A DNA stretch of 64,000 nt from Thermoactinomyces sp. DSM 45892 (GTDB lineage Bacteria > Bacillota > Bacilli > Thermoactinomycetales > Thermoactinomycetaceae), in NCBI RefSeq assembly GCF_900107305.1, contig NZ_FNPL01000006.1:111123-175122 (forward strand), in the 5' to 3' direction. The position numbers were made by a program, and so were the translations under genes. A model generated the notes under the pieces. That model saw nothing but the letters and a program-made list of their open reading frames with translations, was not told the DNA's origin and did not search any database. Shown here one piece after another: positions 52,759-63,395 of this stretch (positions are counted from its first letter, which is position 1; each line of letters opens with the position of its first letter).

Positions 52759-54378
52759 CTATTTTTCCATGGATACGTTTAATAGTTTGTCAGATCCAGT
52801 TGGATGTGGAATCCATCCCGAAATCTCTGCACGGGCAGCTTCTGGAACAGTGGCATGAACCAATGGTACCCAAGGAGCATCCTTCTTAATGATTTCTTGT
52901 GCTTTTTGATAAAAATCGGTCCGAGCTTTTTGATCCGTTGATTGCTGTGCCTTAATGAGGACATCATGCAAGGTATCATTTTTATAAAAAGCAACGTTTC
53001 CGGCATCAGGAGTACGTGTATTATCTTTATCTAGCAGGACGTATAGGAAGTTATCTGGATCCCCATTATCTCCCGTCCATCCGTAGAGAGCCATCTGATG
53101 CTCCCCTTTTCCCACACGGTCTTTATAAGTCTGCCAATCATATGTGACGATCTTAGCCGTAACGCCGATTTTCTTTAAATCCTCTTGCATGAATTCAGCC
53201 ACTTTTTTCCCATTTGGCATATAAGGGCGTGGTTCTGTCATCGCATAAAATTCCACTTCAAAGCCATTTGGATAGCCTGCTTTCTCAAGGAGCGCCTTCG
53301 CTTTCTCTAAGTTATATTCATAGTCTTGGGTCTCTTTATTGAATCCCCACACTACATCGGGCATCGGATTCACTGCTGGTTTCGCATATCCCGCAAAGAA
53401 ACTCTCAATGATGCCTTTTTTATTCGTAGCAAGGTTAATCGCCTGACGTACCTCTAGCTTATCAAATGGCTTCTTCGTCGTATTCAGTGCCAAATAGCCC
53501 ACGTTCATCCCCGGACGCAACTTCAGCTGTAATTTCTTATCTGCTTCCACTAACTTCGCATCATCAGGATTTAAGCCATCCATCATATCGATATCACCTG
53601 ATTTCAAAGCAGTAAAACGTGCCGCATTATCAGGGATCGATTTAAAGATGACTTTATCCATCTTAGGTAGGCCCTTTTCGTAATAGTCAGGATTTCTTGC
53701 CAGCGTAATGCTATCATTTTTCTTCCACTCAACAAATTTAAACGGCCCAGTCCCTACTGGTGCCTGATTAAATTTGACACCCTCTGGGTCCTTTTTAATT
53801 GCTTCAGGAGAACCGATTCCAAAACTACTCATCGCTAAGTTATTGAGAAATGGACCTTGAGGCACGGCCAGTTCAAACTTAACCGTATTCGCATCTACCG
53901 CCGTGACCGATTTCATGACATGGCCTTTATCTCCTTTAAAGCCGCCAAACATATAACCGTAGTAAGGGAAATCTCCCTTATGGTACGGATTTTTTTTATC
54001 CATCCAGCGTTCAAAGTTGAATACCACAGCTTCTGCATTAAACGGAGTTCCATCATGGAACTTGACGCCCTGCTTCAAAGTAAATGTCCACGTCAATCCA
54101 TCAGGCGTTTTCTCCCATTTCTCAGCAAGTCCTGGAACTACTTCCGTACTATCATCTTTATAATCAACCAAAGTATCCAAAATCTGCTTTGTAACCTTTA
54201 ATGACTCACCATCGGTTTGTTGACTTGGATCTAGGCCCACCGAATCCGCGCCACGTCCATAAATGAGTGTTTTGGACTTACCACTTCCCGCATTCGGATC
54301 TTTCCCACCACAAGCAACCAAGAAAGAAGTAGCAAGCAATGTCACAGAAAGAGAAAGAATGAGACCACGTTTTTTCAT
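52759..54378 (-). CDS. Peptide-binding lipoprotein (SBP family 5, OppA/DppE type)
   Basis: 539 residues with a lipoprotein signal LLATSFLVACGGK (Cys near residue 23). SBP family 5 motifs WTFTLKQGVKFHDGTPFNAEAV near residues 95-115, and GTGPFKFVEWKKN near 215. It presents oligopeptides or similar solutes to the permease. It lies between the ATPase and permease genes. AAGGGGG ribosome site. Confidence 0.9.
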   Translation of the reverse strand: MKKRGLILSLSVTLLATSFLVACGGKDPNAGSGKSKTLIYGRGADSVGLDPSQQTDGESLKVTKQILDTLVDYKDDSTEVVPGLAEKWEKTPDGLTWTFTLKQGVKFHDGTPFNAEAVVFNFERWMDKKNPYHKGDFPYYGYMFGGFKGDKGHVMKSVTAVDANTVKFELAVPQGPFLNNLAMSSFGIGSPEAIKKDPEGVKFNQAPVGTGPFKFVEWKKNDSITLARNPDYYEKGLPKMDKVIFKSIPDNAARFTALKSGDIDMMDGLNPDDAKLVEADKKLQLKLRPGMNVGYLALNTTKKPFDKLEVRQAINLATNKKGIIESFFAGYAKPAVNPMPDVVWGFNKETQDYEYNLEKAKALLEKAGYPNGFEVEFYAMTEPRPYMPNGKKVAEFMQEDLKKIGVTAKIVTYDWQTYKDRVGKGEHQMALYGWTGDNGDPDNFLYVLLDKDNTRTPDAGNVAFYKNDTLHDVLIKAQQSTDQKARTDFYQKAQEIIKKDAPWVPLVHATVPEAARAEISGWIPHPTGSDKLLNVSMEK

Positions 54379-54464
54379 ACAGAAACCCCCTTAGAATAGT
54401 GATACAGCATCATCCCAAATCTAGGCCCGTCACCTCCTTGATGAAATGCAGGTTTCCCATGTAT

Positions 54465-55418
54465 CTACAAATGGCACGCCGAAAAATGTCCTCCACCCTG
54501 ATCCGTAAACTCTGGGCGCACTTCTTTACAAATATCCATCACAAGTGGACAACGTGGATGAAAAGCACATCCTTTAGGCAGATTCGCCGGGCTTGGAACA
54601 TCACCCGATAAAATAATTCTCTGCTTCTGGAAATCCGGATCCGGTACAGGAACGGCAGAAAGCAGTGCTTGCGTATATGGATGAAGCGGCTTCTCATACA
54701 AATCATCCCGATCGGCCAACTCCACCAGACGTCCCAGATACATAACGCCTACCCGATCACTAATATGCTTTACCACACTTAAATCGTGGGCGATAAACAA
54801 ATATGTCAGTTCAAACTTTTCTTGTAAATCAGCCATTAAATTTAGCACTTGCGACTGAATCGACACATCTAAAGCAGATACAGGCTCATCCGCAACAATT
54901 AGCTTCGGTTTTGTCGATAAAGCTCGGGCAATCCCGATTCTCTGCCGTTGTCCCCCGCTAAATTGATGTGGATAACGCATCGCATGTGATTGATTCAGCC
55001 CGACCAGATGTAGGAGCTCCTGAACTTGTTCCTTCCGTTCTGGACCATTTCCCATTCCGTGAACGATGAGCGGCTCTTCTAAGATATCAAATACTTTTTG
55101 CCTGGGATTTAAAGAAGCAAATGGATCCTGAAAAATCATCTGCAGATCACGTCGTGCCTTCCGCATCTCTTCCTCGCCCAAAGCAAGCAATGACCTTCCC
55201 TCAAATGTAATCTCACCCGAGGTTGGCTCGTGAAGACGTAAGATTGCTCGACCTGTTGTCGACTTTCCGCACCCACTCTCTCCAACTAGGCCTAACGTCT
55301 CACCTTTTTTGACAAAAAAACTAACCTCATCAACAGCCGTAATCTCACCGGTTCTTTTTCCAAATAATCCTCCCCGAATAGGAAACGTCTTTCGCAGATT
55401 ATGTACTTGTAGCAACAA
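54465..55418 (-). CDS. oppF: Peptide ABC transporter ATPase (OppF/DppF)
   Basis: 317 residues from TTG 55418 (AGGAGG 9 bases upstream, within the end of oppD). Walker [15 protein letters not shown] near residue 42, signature [15 protein letters not shown] near 147, Walker [13 protein letters not shown] near 168, and the OppD/F C-terminal Cys motif [17 protein letters not shown] near 280 (possible FeS or zinc cluster). Overlaps oppD by 20 bases. Confidence 0.93.
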   Translation of the reverse strand: MLLQVHNLRKTFPIRGGLFGKRTGEITAVDEVSFFVKKGETLGLVGESGCGKSTTGRAILRLHEPTSGEITFEGRSLLALGEEEMRKARRDLQMIFQDPFASLNPRQKVFDILEEPLIVHGMGNGPERKEQVQELLHLVGLNQSHAMRYPHQFSGGQRQRIGIARALSTKPKLIVADEPVSALDVSIQSQVLNLMADLQEKFELTYLFIAHDLSVVKHISDRVGVMYLGRLVELADRDDLYEKPLHPYTQALLSAVPVPDPDFQKQRIILSGDVPSPANLPKGCAFHPRCPLVMDICKEVRPEFTDQGGGHFSACHL

Positions 55419-56394
55419 CTTTCTCCACCTCCTGATGCAAGAAACAACGACTTAGATGACCTTCTTCCACCGCAATCAAATCAGGAGAACTCTCTCGACA
55501 AATATCCATCACATACTCACAACGCGGGGCAAAACGACATCCTCGCGGCATCTGATGAGGATTAGGCACCTGACCCGGAATAGAATAGAGACGATCTCTT
55601 TTATCCTCTATCTTCGGAATCGAATCCATCAAACCTTGTGTATATGGATGCTTGGGATTACGAAACAATCGAAAACGGTCCGTCTGCTCTACGATTTGTC
55701 CCGCATACATCACCACAATTCGGTCACACATCTCTGCAACTACTCCTAAATCATGTGTGATGAAAAGAATGGATGTTCCAAATTCTTTGTTTAAACTCTT
55801 CATAAGATCAAGAATTTGCGCTTGAATCGTAACATCTAAAGCAGTAGTCGGCTCATCTGCAATCAGTAGCTTCGGATTTAGCATCATCGCCATCGCAATC
55901 ATAACTCGCTGGCGCATTCCTCCAGATAGCTGGTGAGGATAATCATCCAAAATTCCTTCCCGGCTAATCCCTACTTGTTGGAGCATCTCTACAGCTTGCT
56001 TACGCGCTTCTGCCTTACTCATCTTCCGATGGATACGCACTACTTCCATTAACTGATTTCCCACTGTAAAGAGTGGGTTTAAAGAAGTCATGGGCTCCTG
56101 AAAAATCATCGCTACCTGATCTCCACGGATTCTACGAAGCTCTTTCTGGGAAATCTTCGTGAGATCCATCCCTTCAAACTGGATCGACCCCGCCACCATT
56201 TTTCCAGGCGGCTGAGGAATCAGGCCCATGATCGCCAAGGATGTAACACTTTTCCCACATCCAGACTCCCCAACCAATCCGACTACCTCTCCTCTTCCTA
56301 CTTCAAGGCTGACACCGTCAACCGCTCTTACGATCCCTTTATCGGTAAAGAAATGTAATTGTAATTCGGCAATCTCTAATACTGTCTGGGTCAC
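55399..56394 (-). CDS. oppD: Peptide ABC transporter ATPase (OppD/DppD)
   Basis: 331 residues from GTG 56394 (GAGGTGATT 4-9 bases upstream). Walker [15 protein letters not shown] near residue 43, signature [15 protein letters not shown] near 150, Walker [16 protein letters not shown] near 171 and C-terminal [17 protein letters not shown] near 288. First gene of oppD-oppF-SBP-oppB-oppC. Confidence 0.93.
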   Translation of the reverse strand: MTQTVLEIAELQLHFFTDKGIVRAVDGVSLEVGRGEVVGLVGESGCGKSVTSLAIMGLIPQPPGKMVAGSIQFEGMDLTKISQKELRRIRGDQVAMIFQEPMTSLNPLFTVGNQLMEVVRIHRKMSKAEARKQAVEMLQQVGISREGILDDYPHQLSGGMRQRVMIAMAMMLNPKLLIADEPTTALDVTIQAQILDLMKSLNKEFGTSILFITHDLGVVAEMCDRIVVMYAGQIVEQTDRFRLFRNPKHPYTQGLMDSIPKIEDKRDRLYSIPGQVPNPHQMPRGCRFAPRCEYVMDICRESSPDLIAVEEGHLSRCFLHQEVEKVVATST

Positions 56395-56638
56395 TGAATC
56401 ACCTCGTTTATTCGGAAACACAAAAAACAATAAAATACAAATATAGAGATAATAGATAAAAATATGTATATAACAAATATTAAAATCATACCTATTGTTC
56501 TATATATTATCACAATAACATTCTTATTTTCGACAATTTTTTTTATGAATCTCCGTTGAAGTTGGTTAAAGTTAACCATAATAGACACAAGAACTATCTA
56601 TATATCTTCCATCCCATTTCTAGAGAGGCGATCATACT

Positions 56639-57373
56639 TTGAAGTTACGTGTCATGACCTTTAATATACATCATGGTAAAGGAACCGATCGCAAAATCGA
56701 TCTACAACGAATCGCTAACATCATCGCCGATCATCAGTGTGATGTAGTTGGTTTAAATGAAGTAGATTGCTATTTTTCAAAACGAAGTCACCATGTCAAT
56801 CAAATCGATTGGCTGGCCAAGATACTCGGCATGAACTATGCTTATGGACATGCTATTTCCTCACCTGCAAAGAAAAGAGGAGAACCTAGACGATATGGAA
56901 ATGCAATCTTGTCGCGTTATCCCATCTCCTTCAAGCAAAATCACCTATTCCAATTTCCAACTAGACTGATGGAAAATCGCTCCTTGCTAGAGTCACACAT
57001 CCAGCTTCCCAGCCAAACGATCCATGTATGCACCTCGCACCTTAGCCTAAACCCATGGATTCATCGTAGGCAAGTTAACTATATTCTCCATCATTGCGTA
57101 GATCACTCATTGCCCACTATCGTAATGGGAGATTGGAATATGAGACCGAAATCAAAACCATGGAAAAAGGTTGCCCATCACTTTATGGACGTCTGCCAAG
57201 TAAACGATCCCACTCTGCGATACGCAACCTTTCCTTCGTTACGCCCTAGAACGCAACTAGATTATATCTTTGTCAGTCGTGATCTCTTTGTTCAAAGTGC
57301 AGAAGTGGTCCAAAGCAATCCCATTGCTTCAGACCATCTTCCCTTACTCACAACACTATCTCTCCGTTACTAG
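56639..57373 (+). CDS. Endonuclease/exonuclease/phosphatase family protein
   Basis: 244 residues from TTG 56639 (GAGGCGAT 6 bases upstream). EEP fold: MTFNIHHGKGTD near residue 5, VVGLNEVDCYFSKRS near 37, VCTSHLSLNP near 130, VMGDWNMRPKS near 161 and the final SDHLPLLTTL with catalytic His. No signal peptide. The substrate may be phospholipid, nucleic acid or inositol phosphate. Its stop overlaps the convergent M23 gene by 3 bases. Confidence 0.83.
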   Translation: MKLRVMTFNIHHGKGTDRKIDLQRIANIIADHQCDVVGLNEVDCYFSKRSHHVNQIDWLAKILGMNYAYGHAISSPAKKRGEPRRYGNAILSRYPISFKQNHLFQFPTRLMENRSLLESHIQLPSQTIHVCTSHLSLNPWIHRRQVNYILHHCVDHSLPTIVMGDWNMRPKSKPWKKVAHHFMDVCQVNDPTLRYATFPSLRPRTQLDYIFVSRDLFVQSAEVVQSNPIASDHLPLLTTLSLRY

Positions 57374-58590
57374 TTACATGTTGGAGCAACTGCAGTCGTT
57401 GATCCCGTCCATACATAGGCATCACTAACCCACTGTCCATTACCGATGCGATCCCATATATTCGTGGTTTTCGATCTACCTGTAAAAGTCGTACCCGTGG
57501 CCGTACATGCTATAGTTACAATCTCTCCATCATTCTTCGTTCCCACGATTGGATAGTTACTTCCTGGTCCAGATCTCACATTCAGAGTGCCTCTTCCCAC
57601 TACATCCACAATCCCTTGGTTAGGGGCAAGTGCTCCATAATGATATAATCCTTGACCTGGGTAACGAACGGTACTTCCATGCATCGCATACCCTCCATAG
57701 GCGGAATTGCCCGACCAAAATACCCAACCACCGATCTCACGGCCATTGATCGAAACATATGCATTATTGTAGCGGAGTGCAAAGTGTACGTGTCTTCCTG
57801 AGGCATATCCCCCGCACGATACATCTGTACCCGTATATCCGAGAAATGTGCCCACATCGACCCACGATCCATTTGGCCGGATGTTATTCAACAAATGATA
57901 GTAATCAGTGGCAAACCCGTTTGCATGAATAATCCGAATCCAACCCTGTCCATTTCCACACATAGTGTAGGCATTACCTGAACCCGCTGCCAAAACTTGT
58001 TGATTCCCCCCTGCTAGATCTAGGGAGCTATAAGGAGTATTTTGCCCACTATAACCATGCGGTCCACCTGTTAACGTCCAAGTAGCACCTAAAGCAAAAG
58101 GCAGCCTCAATTGATCTTGATCCGCCATAATCTTGACATCACTACTACGATTGGCAAACGCCTTCTTTTCATTGCTATTCACAACCGTACTAGGTGCATC
58201 TTGTAACCAACTCTGGAATAACTGACTCCCTTCCAAAGCCACCTTCCATTCTGCCTCTTCCATCTTCGCAACATAAATCCAACCTTCTGGATACGCCCCT
58301 TTTTCCTTAGGTGCCTCAATGACAGCTGTACCAAATACCCACTTCTTGTCTGGGTCTTTTCTCTGAACATTTACCTGTGCACGACTCTCTACATCCGCGG
58401 CTGAGATAGACGCCTTTTGCTGAGTCTTTTGCTGAGTCATCTCTTTCGTAACCGCCTCTGTCAAATTCGAGAGATCGTCCTCACTAAATTGAGACGTTGT
58501 GACATTCTCCCAAACTGGAACCGCCACAGTCGGCATCAACACTAACAATAAAGCAAACCCTATGCACCAATACATCCACTTCTTCCTCAT
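57370..58590 (-). CDS. Secreted M23 peptidase (beta-lytic type) with SH3 domain
   Basis: 406 residues. Signal peptide about 1-25, propeptide-like region to about 170, catalytic domain 180-310 and a C-terminal SH3-like domain (about 325-400, TLNVRSGPGSNYPIVG). Zinc ligands: SSLDLAGG near residue 188 (the Asp), HVHFAL near 270 (HxH) preceded by ASGR; the N-terminal ligand His is in PHGYSG near 177. The layout resembles the M23A beta-lytic endopeptidases that lyse bacterial walls. GGGGGG ribosome site. Codes for a likely extracellular wall-lytic enzyme. Confidence 0.82.
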   Translation of the reverse strand: MRKKWMYWCIGFALLLVLMPTVAVPVWENVTTSQFSEDDLSNLTEAVTKEMTQQKTQQKASISAADVESRAQVNVQRKDPDKKWVFGTAVIEAPKEKGAYPEGWIYVAKMEEAEWKVALEGSQLFQSWLQDAPSTVVNSNEKKAFANRSSDVKIMADQDQLRLPFALGATWTLTGGPHGYSGQNTPYSSLDLAGGNQQVLAAGSGNAYTMCGNGQGWIRIIHANGFATDYYHLLNNIRPNGSWVDVGTFLGYTGTDVSCGGYASGRHVHFALRYNNAYVSINGREIGGWVFWSGNSAYGGYAMHGSTVRYPGQGLYHYGALAPNQGIVDVVGRGTLNVRSGPGSNYPIVGTKNDGEIVTIACTATGTTFTGRSKTTNIWDRIGNGQWVSDAYVWTGSTTAVAPTCN

Positions 58591-58702
58591 TTGTTAACCC
58601 CCCAAAAAATTAATCTTATTAATTTTAAAATTCATTATATTGCTTATATTAGTAAATGTTGTTGTTTTTAATTCGTCTATTTTTATTTATTGGTTTCAAC
58701 TC

Positions 58703-58732
58703 GCATGTTAATAAAAGGATCAGAACATACTA
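58703..58732 (+). promoter_or_regulatory. Sigma-G promoter of sspH
   Basis: GCATG (58703-58707), an 18-base spacer, CATACTA (58726-58732): full match to the forespore sigma-G consensus (GHATR-N18-CATNHTA). It lies 28 bases before the start codon. Confidence 0.75.
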
Positions 58733-58760
58733 CGAATACCATGAAAGGGAGGTAATATCA

Positions 58761-58946
58761 TTGGATATACAAAGAGCAAAAGAAATTATCGCTTCTCCTA
58801 AGACCATACATGTGAACTACAATGGTAATTCGATTTGGATTGACCAAGTAAATGAGGACGGCGTTACAGCTACTGTGCATATACAAGGAGCACATCAAGA
58901 AAAACAACAAGTTAGACTTTCCGATCTAAGCGAAGTAAATCATTAG
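58761..58946 (+). CDS. sspH: Small acid-soluble spore protein, H type
   Basis: 61 residues from TTG 58761, chosen for GGGAGG 8 bases upstream; the longer open frame from 58656 covers the promoter and is not translated. The N-terminus LDIQRAKEIIASPKTIHVNYNG and SIWIDQVNEDGVTATV match the SspH group, minor forespore proteins of Bacillales. Sigma-G promoter upstream and a strong terminator downstream give a single-gene unit. Confidence 0.9.
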   Translation: MDIQRAKEIIASPKTIHVNYNGNSIWIDQVNEDGVTATVHIQGAHQEKQQVRLSDLSEVNH

Positions 58947-58999
58947 ATTGAAAGAAGAAGGGAGCTACCGCATAGTCAGCTCCCTTCTTCTTTCAATCT
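58945..58999 (+). terminator. Terminator overlapping the sspH stop codon
   Basis: Perfect 22-base-pair stem beginning AGATTGAAAGAAGAAGGGAG, 11-base loop, ending TTTCAATCT. It starts inside the stop codon. Confidence 0.8.
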
Positions 59000-59304
59000 G
59001 TATCTTAGTCATTTCGGTAATCAATTTAATTTCTATATATTTAATGAAATTAGATAAATAAAATCACATAACAGAGATCTTCTTATGCTGTAAAAATCCA
59101 TAGATAAACTATATTCATTCACAATATAGTATATTAATTAATAATTAATTACACATAAAATGTTTTCCTTTATGTTATCAAATAAAAACATTGAATATAT
59201 ATGTGAAATTTAATATGATTATTTAGTGCAACTCGCCCATAATTAAATAAATTTCTATAGGATGTTCTATTGTTCTTTACTAAATAACTATCAGAGGTGA
59301 TCAT
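58947..59304. other. AT-rich intergenic region upstream of gltP
   Basis: About 360 bases. After the sspH terminator hairpin the sequence is very AT-rich with no reading frame, no convincing promoter and no riboswitch-like structure seen. Confidence 0.5.
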
Positions 59305-60576
59305 ATGAAAAAATTTGGCCTAGCTTGGCAAATTTTATTTGGGCTGGTTGTTGGTGTAATAGTAGGTGCCATTTTCTACGGAGACCCTACGATTGAGACA
59401 TATCTAAAGCCGATTGGTGACGTCTTTATTCGACTCATTAAGATGATCGTAATTCCAATCGTCATTGCCAGTATCGTAGTAGGTGTCGCTGGAGTGGGTG
59501 ATACGAAGAAGTTGGGGAAACTAGGCGGTAAAACCATTCTCTATTTTGAGATCATTACCACCATCGCCCTCGTACTCGGATTGCTACTCGCTAATATATT
59601 CCAACCAGGTGCAGGCATTAAAATGGATGTACTGCAAAAAACAGATATTCAAAAATACGTAGACACAACCCATCAAGTAGAAAGTCATGGGTTTGCAGAT
59701 ACATTTGTAAATATCGTTCCAAGCAACCTGTTTGAATCCTTAGCCAAAGGCGATATGCTCGCTATTATCTTTTTCTCCGTCATGTTCGGACTTGGTGTTG
59801 CAGCCATCGGGGAAAAAGGAAAGCCCGTTCTTACCTTCTTCCACGGTGTCTCAGAAGCGATGTTCTCCATGACCAATCAGATTATGAAGTTTGCTCCACT
59901 CGGTGTATTTGCACTAATTGGTGTAACCGTTTCTAAGTTTGGGATTCAGTCCCTTATCCCACTTAGTAAACTCATTATCTTGGTATATGCTGCCATGATC
60001 TTCTTCATTGTTGTTGTACTCGGGATCATGGCACGTATCGTGGGCATTAACATCTTCCACTTATTCCGTGTCTTAAAAGATGAAATTATACTTGCTTACT
60101 CTACGGCAAGTTCTGAAACCGTTTTACCAAAGCTAATCGAGAAGATGCAGAAGTTAGGATGCTCGAAGGCGGTTACATCCTTTGTTATTCCAACCGGTTA
60201 CTCATTTAACCTAGATGGTTCCACACTCTATCAAGCCATTGCTGCGATATTCCTCGCTCAATTATATGGCATTCATATGCCAATCAGTGCCCAAATCACG
60301 CTTCTTCTCACACTGATGGTAACCTCTAAGGGAATTGCAGGTGTACCCGGTGTATCCTTTGTTGTATTATTAGCTACTCTCAGCGTAGTCGGAATCCCAC
60401 CTGAAGGGCTCGCTTTCATCGCCGGTGTAGACAGAATCATGGATATGGCCAGAACCGTAGTAAACGTATTCGGTAACTCCTTAGCCGCCATCGTTATGTC
60501 GAAGTGGGAAAAGGAATATGATAAAGAAAAAGAAACAGCGTACTTGAAGGAATTAAATATCATTCCATCCAAGTAA
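59305..60576 (+). CDS. gltP: Sodium/proton:glutamate (dicarboxylate) symporter
   Basis: 423 residues. DAACS-family carrier: FIRLIKMIVIPIVIASIVVG near residue 40, the serine-rich hairpin AYSTASSETVLPKLIEKM near 267, and the NLDGSTLYQAIAAIF and SKGIAGVPGVSFVVL substrate loops near 303 and 345. Imports glutamate or aspartate. AGAGGTGATC ribosome site, own terminator. Confidence 0.94.
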   Translation: MKKFGLAWQILFGLVVGVIVGAIFYGDPTIETYLKPIGDVFIRLIKMIVIPIVIASIVVGVAGVGDTKKLGKLGGKTILYFEIITTIALVLGLLLANIFQPGAGIKMDVLQKTDIQKYVDTTHQVESHGFADTFVNIVPSNLFESLAKGDMLAIIFFSVMFGLGVAAIGEKGKPVLTFFHGVSEAMFSMTNQIMKFAPLGVFALIGVTVSKFGIQSLIPLSKLIILVYAAMIFFIVVVLGIMARIVGINIFHLFRVLKDEIILAYSTASSETVLPKLIEKMQKLGCSKAVTSFVIPTGYSFNLDGSTLYQAIAAIFLAQLYGIHMPISAQITLLLTLMVTSKGIAGVPGVSFVVLLATLSVVGIPPEGLAFIAGVDRIMDMARTVVNVFGNSLAAIVMSKWEKEYDKEKETAYLKELNIIPSK

Positions 60577-60600
60577 TGCATACTTGTTTTATCCATAAAA

Positions 60601-60649
60601 TAAAGACGCCATTTATCCTATTTTAGGGAAAAACGGCGTCTTTATTTTT
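60601..60649 (+). terminator. Intrinsic terminator after gltP
   Basis: Stem TAAAGACGCC / GGCGTCTTTA (10 bases, perfect) with a 24-base loop and TTTTTG. Confidence 0.88.
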
Positions 60650-60784
60650 GCTTTGTTCACTCATCCATCATCATTACTTTTCTCTGAGTATGTCCTTCTA
60701 CAAGACATCAAAGAGCAAATTAGTCAATTCCCCCTATCGATCGAGAGAAAATCAAACATTTATTAGCTAAATTGCCTCTCAAGT

Positions 60785-61900
60785 TCACTCTTCTTCTCTT
60801 TTTTTTATTTTCTTAGCTATTTTAGCACCCATTTTGATAGATGGAATTTCAATGAAATAGTAAGAAAGGCTCGCAACTAATAATGCAACCACAAAACTTA
60901 GCAATAAAATTGCACTGGTTGGTATCGAGTTAGCTAATAAATGTACCATGAATAGAATGATGGGAAGATGTACTAAATAAAGACTGTAAGATATTTTCCC
61001 TAAGTAATGAATGGGCTTCTTTTTTAAAACGTTTGTTACTCTTATAGATGCTAAACTGATACTAATAAATATGACTGAACCAATAGCTGTAAACCAATCA
61101 TCTATTATAAAGTTATGAGCAAAAGAAACATTGTAAAACAGAAAACTATATGAATACAAGCAAGTTGCTAGTAATAATAGAAAGCCTTTAAATAAAACAC
61201 TTTTCGCTTGTAACCAATGAACAATAGTCTGATAGTATTTAGCCAATAACGCTCCTATCATAAAGATACCAGTATAATGAATTGTATAATCCAAACTTTT
61301 TACTTCTACCATAATCGAAAGGAATAACGCCAAACAAATTATATACTTCCAATTGACTCGTAATACAATCATCATGATAAATGGAAAAATAATGGAAATT
61401 CTCATTTCATGAATAAGCGACCAAATAACAGGGTTAAATTGCCTTGTATCATAATTCCCTATGAATAAAATGTGATTCCAGATATCTTGTATTGCTACTT
61501 CCTTATTCCATCCACGTGAAACAAAATCACTACCGCCCTGTATTGCCTCACCAATGAAAGGAAGCGCTAATAAGAAAGCTAATGTTAACGTCACAATGTA
61601 AGGAACATATATTCTGAAGAAACGCTTTATCACATATGGAGAATATTGTAGTTTAAAGCCCTCGCGATAATAAGGTAAAGCTAATACAAAACCACTCAAC
61701 ACAAAAAATAAAATGACTGCCCCATGTCCATCAAAGAAAATATGTAATGGACTATATTTAACTATATTTAACCAAAAATAATTCGTATTTTGACTCGTGT
61801 TTGGCTCAAAATATGGATAAACATATAGCAGATGACTAAAAACCACTGTCAAAGCAGCCATACCACGCAAAGAATCTAATTGTACTAAGTGCCGTTTCAT
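60785..61900 (-). CDS. Acyltransferase-3 family membrane protein
   Basis: 371 residues with ten or so membrane segments. N-terminal LDSLRGMAALTVVFSH (catalytic His) and the PVIWSLIHEMRISIIFPF motif near residue 154 are the acyltransferase-3 (O-acetyltransferase, OafA-type) signature. Modifies a cell-surface polymer of unknown type. Lower GC than the genes to its left; it borders the mobile-element region and could be part of the same accessory segment. AGGAGT ribosome site. Confidence 0.88.
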   Translation of the reverse strand: MKRHLVQLDSLRGMAALTVVFSHLLYVYPYFEPNTSQNTNYFWLNIVKYSPLHIFFDGHGAVILFFVLSGFVLALPYYREGFKLQYSPYVIKRFFRIYVPYIVTLTLAFLLALPFIGEAIQGGSDFVSRGWNKEVAIQDIWNHILFIGNYDTRQFNPVIWSLIHEMRISIIFPFIMMIVLRVNWKYIICLALFLSIMVEVKSLDYTIHYTGIFMIGALLAKYYQTIVHWLQAKSVLFKGFLLLLATCLYSYSFLFYNVSFAHNFIIDDWFTAIGSVIFISISLASIRVTNVLKKKPIHYLGKISYSLYLVHLPIILFMVHLLANSIPTSAILLLSFVVALLVASLSYYFIEIPSIKMGAKIAKKIKKREEE

Positions 61901-62237
61901 TTACTGACTCCTAACTAAATATACTATTTCGGAGTACCATCAACATTTTAATAAAATGCGCTCAAGTAAATTACGATAAAAATGGTGAGATGATATCTAT
62001 TTGGGACAATCCTATTCCATTTATATATTATACTTTGCCTATATATATAAATCTATGTTTTATAATGGATATTTATATTCATACACTACCGAACATGCAA
62101 CAAGACGCTGTAGATCGATTTGAAAAAATGTTATTTGATGATGAATAAACGTCCAATGTTTGCAAATTGTTTGCAATGCCCCTTCCACCACTCTTGCAAT
62201 TACTTTAGAAAAACAAAAACCTTGAAACATCAAGGTT
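61901..62237. other. Low-GC intergenic region next to IS1182 fragment
   Basis: About 340 bases without a supported gene. A 27-codon frame (ATG 62065 to TAA 62148) lacks a ribosome site. On the minus strand a hairpin CCTTGA / TCAAGG (near 62230) with a T run follows the transposase stop. Confidence 0.5.
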
Positions 62238-63395
62238 TCAGACTGCGGACAAACCTCTTCTGAACAGTAAGTTTAGAAGAGGTTTTCGTATGAATTTACC
62301 CAAATATCGTTTATGGCGATGGTTTCTCCATCGCCATGTAGCGAGTTTTTTTAAGTTCATTGCAGCAAAAACGAGCATCGCCTGCATCTGAATTTTTTGC
62401 TTCCCACGAAGCGTAGTCCATTGCATTCCATGCTTCTCTTTCATATCCGCAAATACTCGTTCAATCGTTTCTTTTCTTTGCTTGTAGATATGTTTGTTCA
62501 ATTCTGTATGCCTTAAATGGTCTGCCTCCTCAAGATGATCTTGCCAAATACGCCGATGAATTTGTTTTGTATGATTTTGACTCGCGGTACATCGGGAAAG
62601 GAATGGACATTCCTTACAGACAGAGGGATTGGAAGTATATTGACGATAACCTTCTCGAGTAGTTGTACGATACTTTAATACCTGATCAGCAGGGCATATA
62701 TAGCAGTTGTAGAATTCGTCAAATACGTATTCATGTTTGCGAAAGAATCCCTCTTTAGTCTTAGGTCTTGTGTATGGCATGACGGGGCGAACCCCGTCAT
62801 CAAACAATAACTTGCTAATGTAAGGAGTTTTATAACCAGCATCAATTGCAACTGCTGTAGGTTTTGTAATAGCAGTTTTGATCTCATCGTATAGCTGCTT
62901 AAATACTTGATTATCATGGATATTACTCGGTTTTACAATGGCTCCTAAAACAAATCCATTCCGGTCACATCCCGCATGAAAGGAGTAAGCAAACATAGAC
63001 TCTCGTTCATTTTTTATGAATAATCCACTCTCAGGATCAGTCTTATTTTCCTTTACTTCTTTCATTCCTGTTGTTTTAGGAGCTAAAGGCTTTTTTCCGT
63101 TCTGCGCTCGTTCTTGATTAATCTCTTGGTATAGCTTTTCTTGATAATCTTTGGCTTGAGCTTCTACGACTTTCTTTGAATACTTCTTTTTGTTTGCACT
63201 TGCTTTGACATGGGTTGAATCAATAAAGACAACATCTGGATCGACAAAACCTAGATTCATAGCCTCTTGCAGAATCCGATAAAAGATTTCTTCAAATAAA
63301 TCTGTACCCTGAAACCGTCGGACATAATTTTTACCGAAGGTAGTAGAATGAGGGATTTTTTCTGTTAAGCCATATCCGATAAACCAACGGTAGGC
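62206..63395 (-). mobile_element. IS1182-type element, 5'-truncated
   Basis: Contains the C-terminal part of an IS1182 transposase and its terminator-like end hairpin (AACCTTGA / TCAAGGTT, TTTTTG). The other end is lost: the transposase frame meets a stop at the junction with a phosphopentomutase-like remnant near 63395. No terminal inverted repeat pair or target duplication can be named. Confidence 0.75.
62238..63394 (-). pseudogene. IS1182-family transposase, lacking the N-terminus
   Basis: About 385 residues remain, open from just after a TAG at the junction: AYRWFIGYGLTEKIPHSTTF, then the DDE region with FIDSTHVKASANKKK (first Asp), AIDAGYKTPY (second Asp) and KQRKETIERVFADMKEKHGM (Glu), and a Cys-rich zinc segment CYICPADQ..CKECPFLSRC. 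Family members carry about 80-90 further N-terminal residues. An internal ATG at 63260 gives a 340-residue frame but lacks the full protein, so it is probably inactive. Confidence 0.85.

Noticed and set aside
62065..62148. 27-codon frame next to the IS1182 end
   Set aside because: Too short, no ribosome site, no recognisable motif; it may be a remnant.
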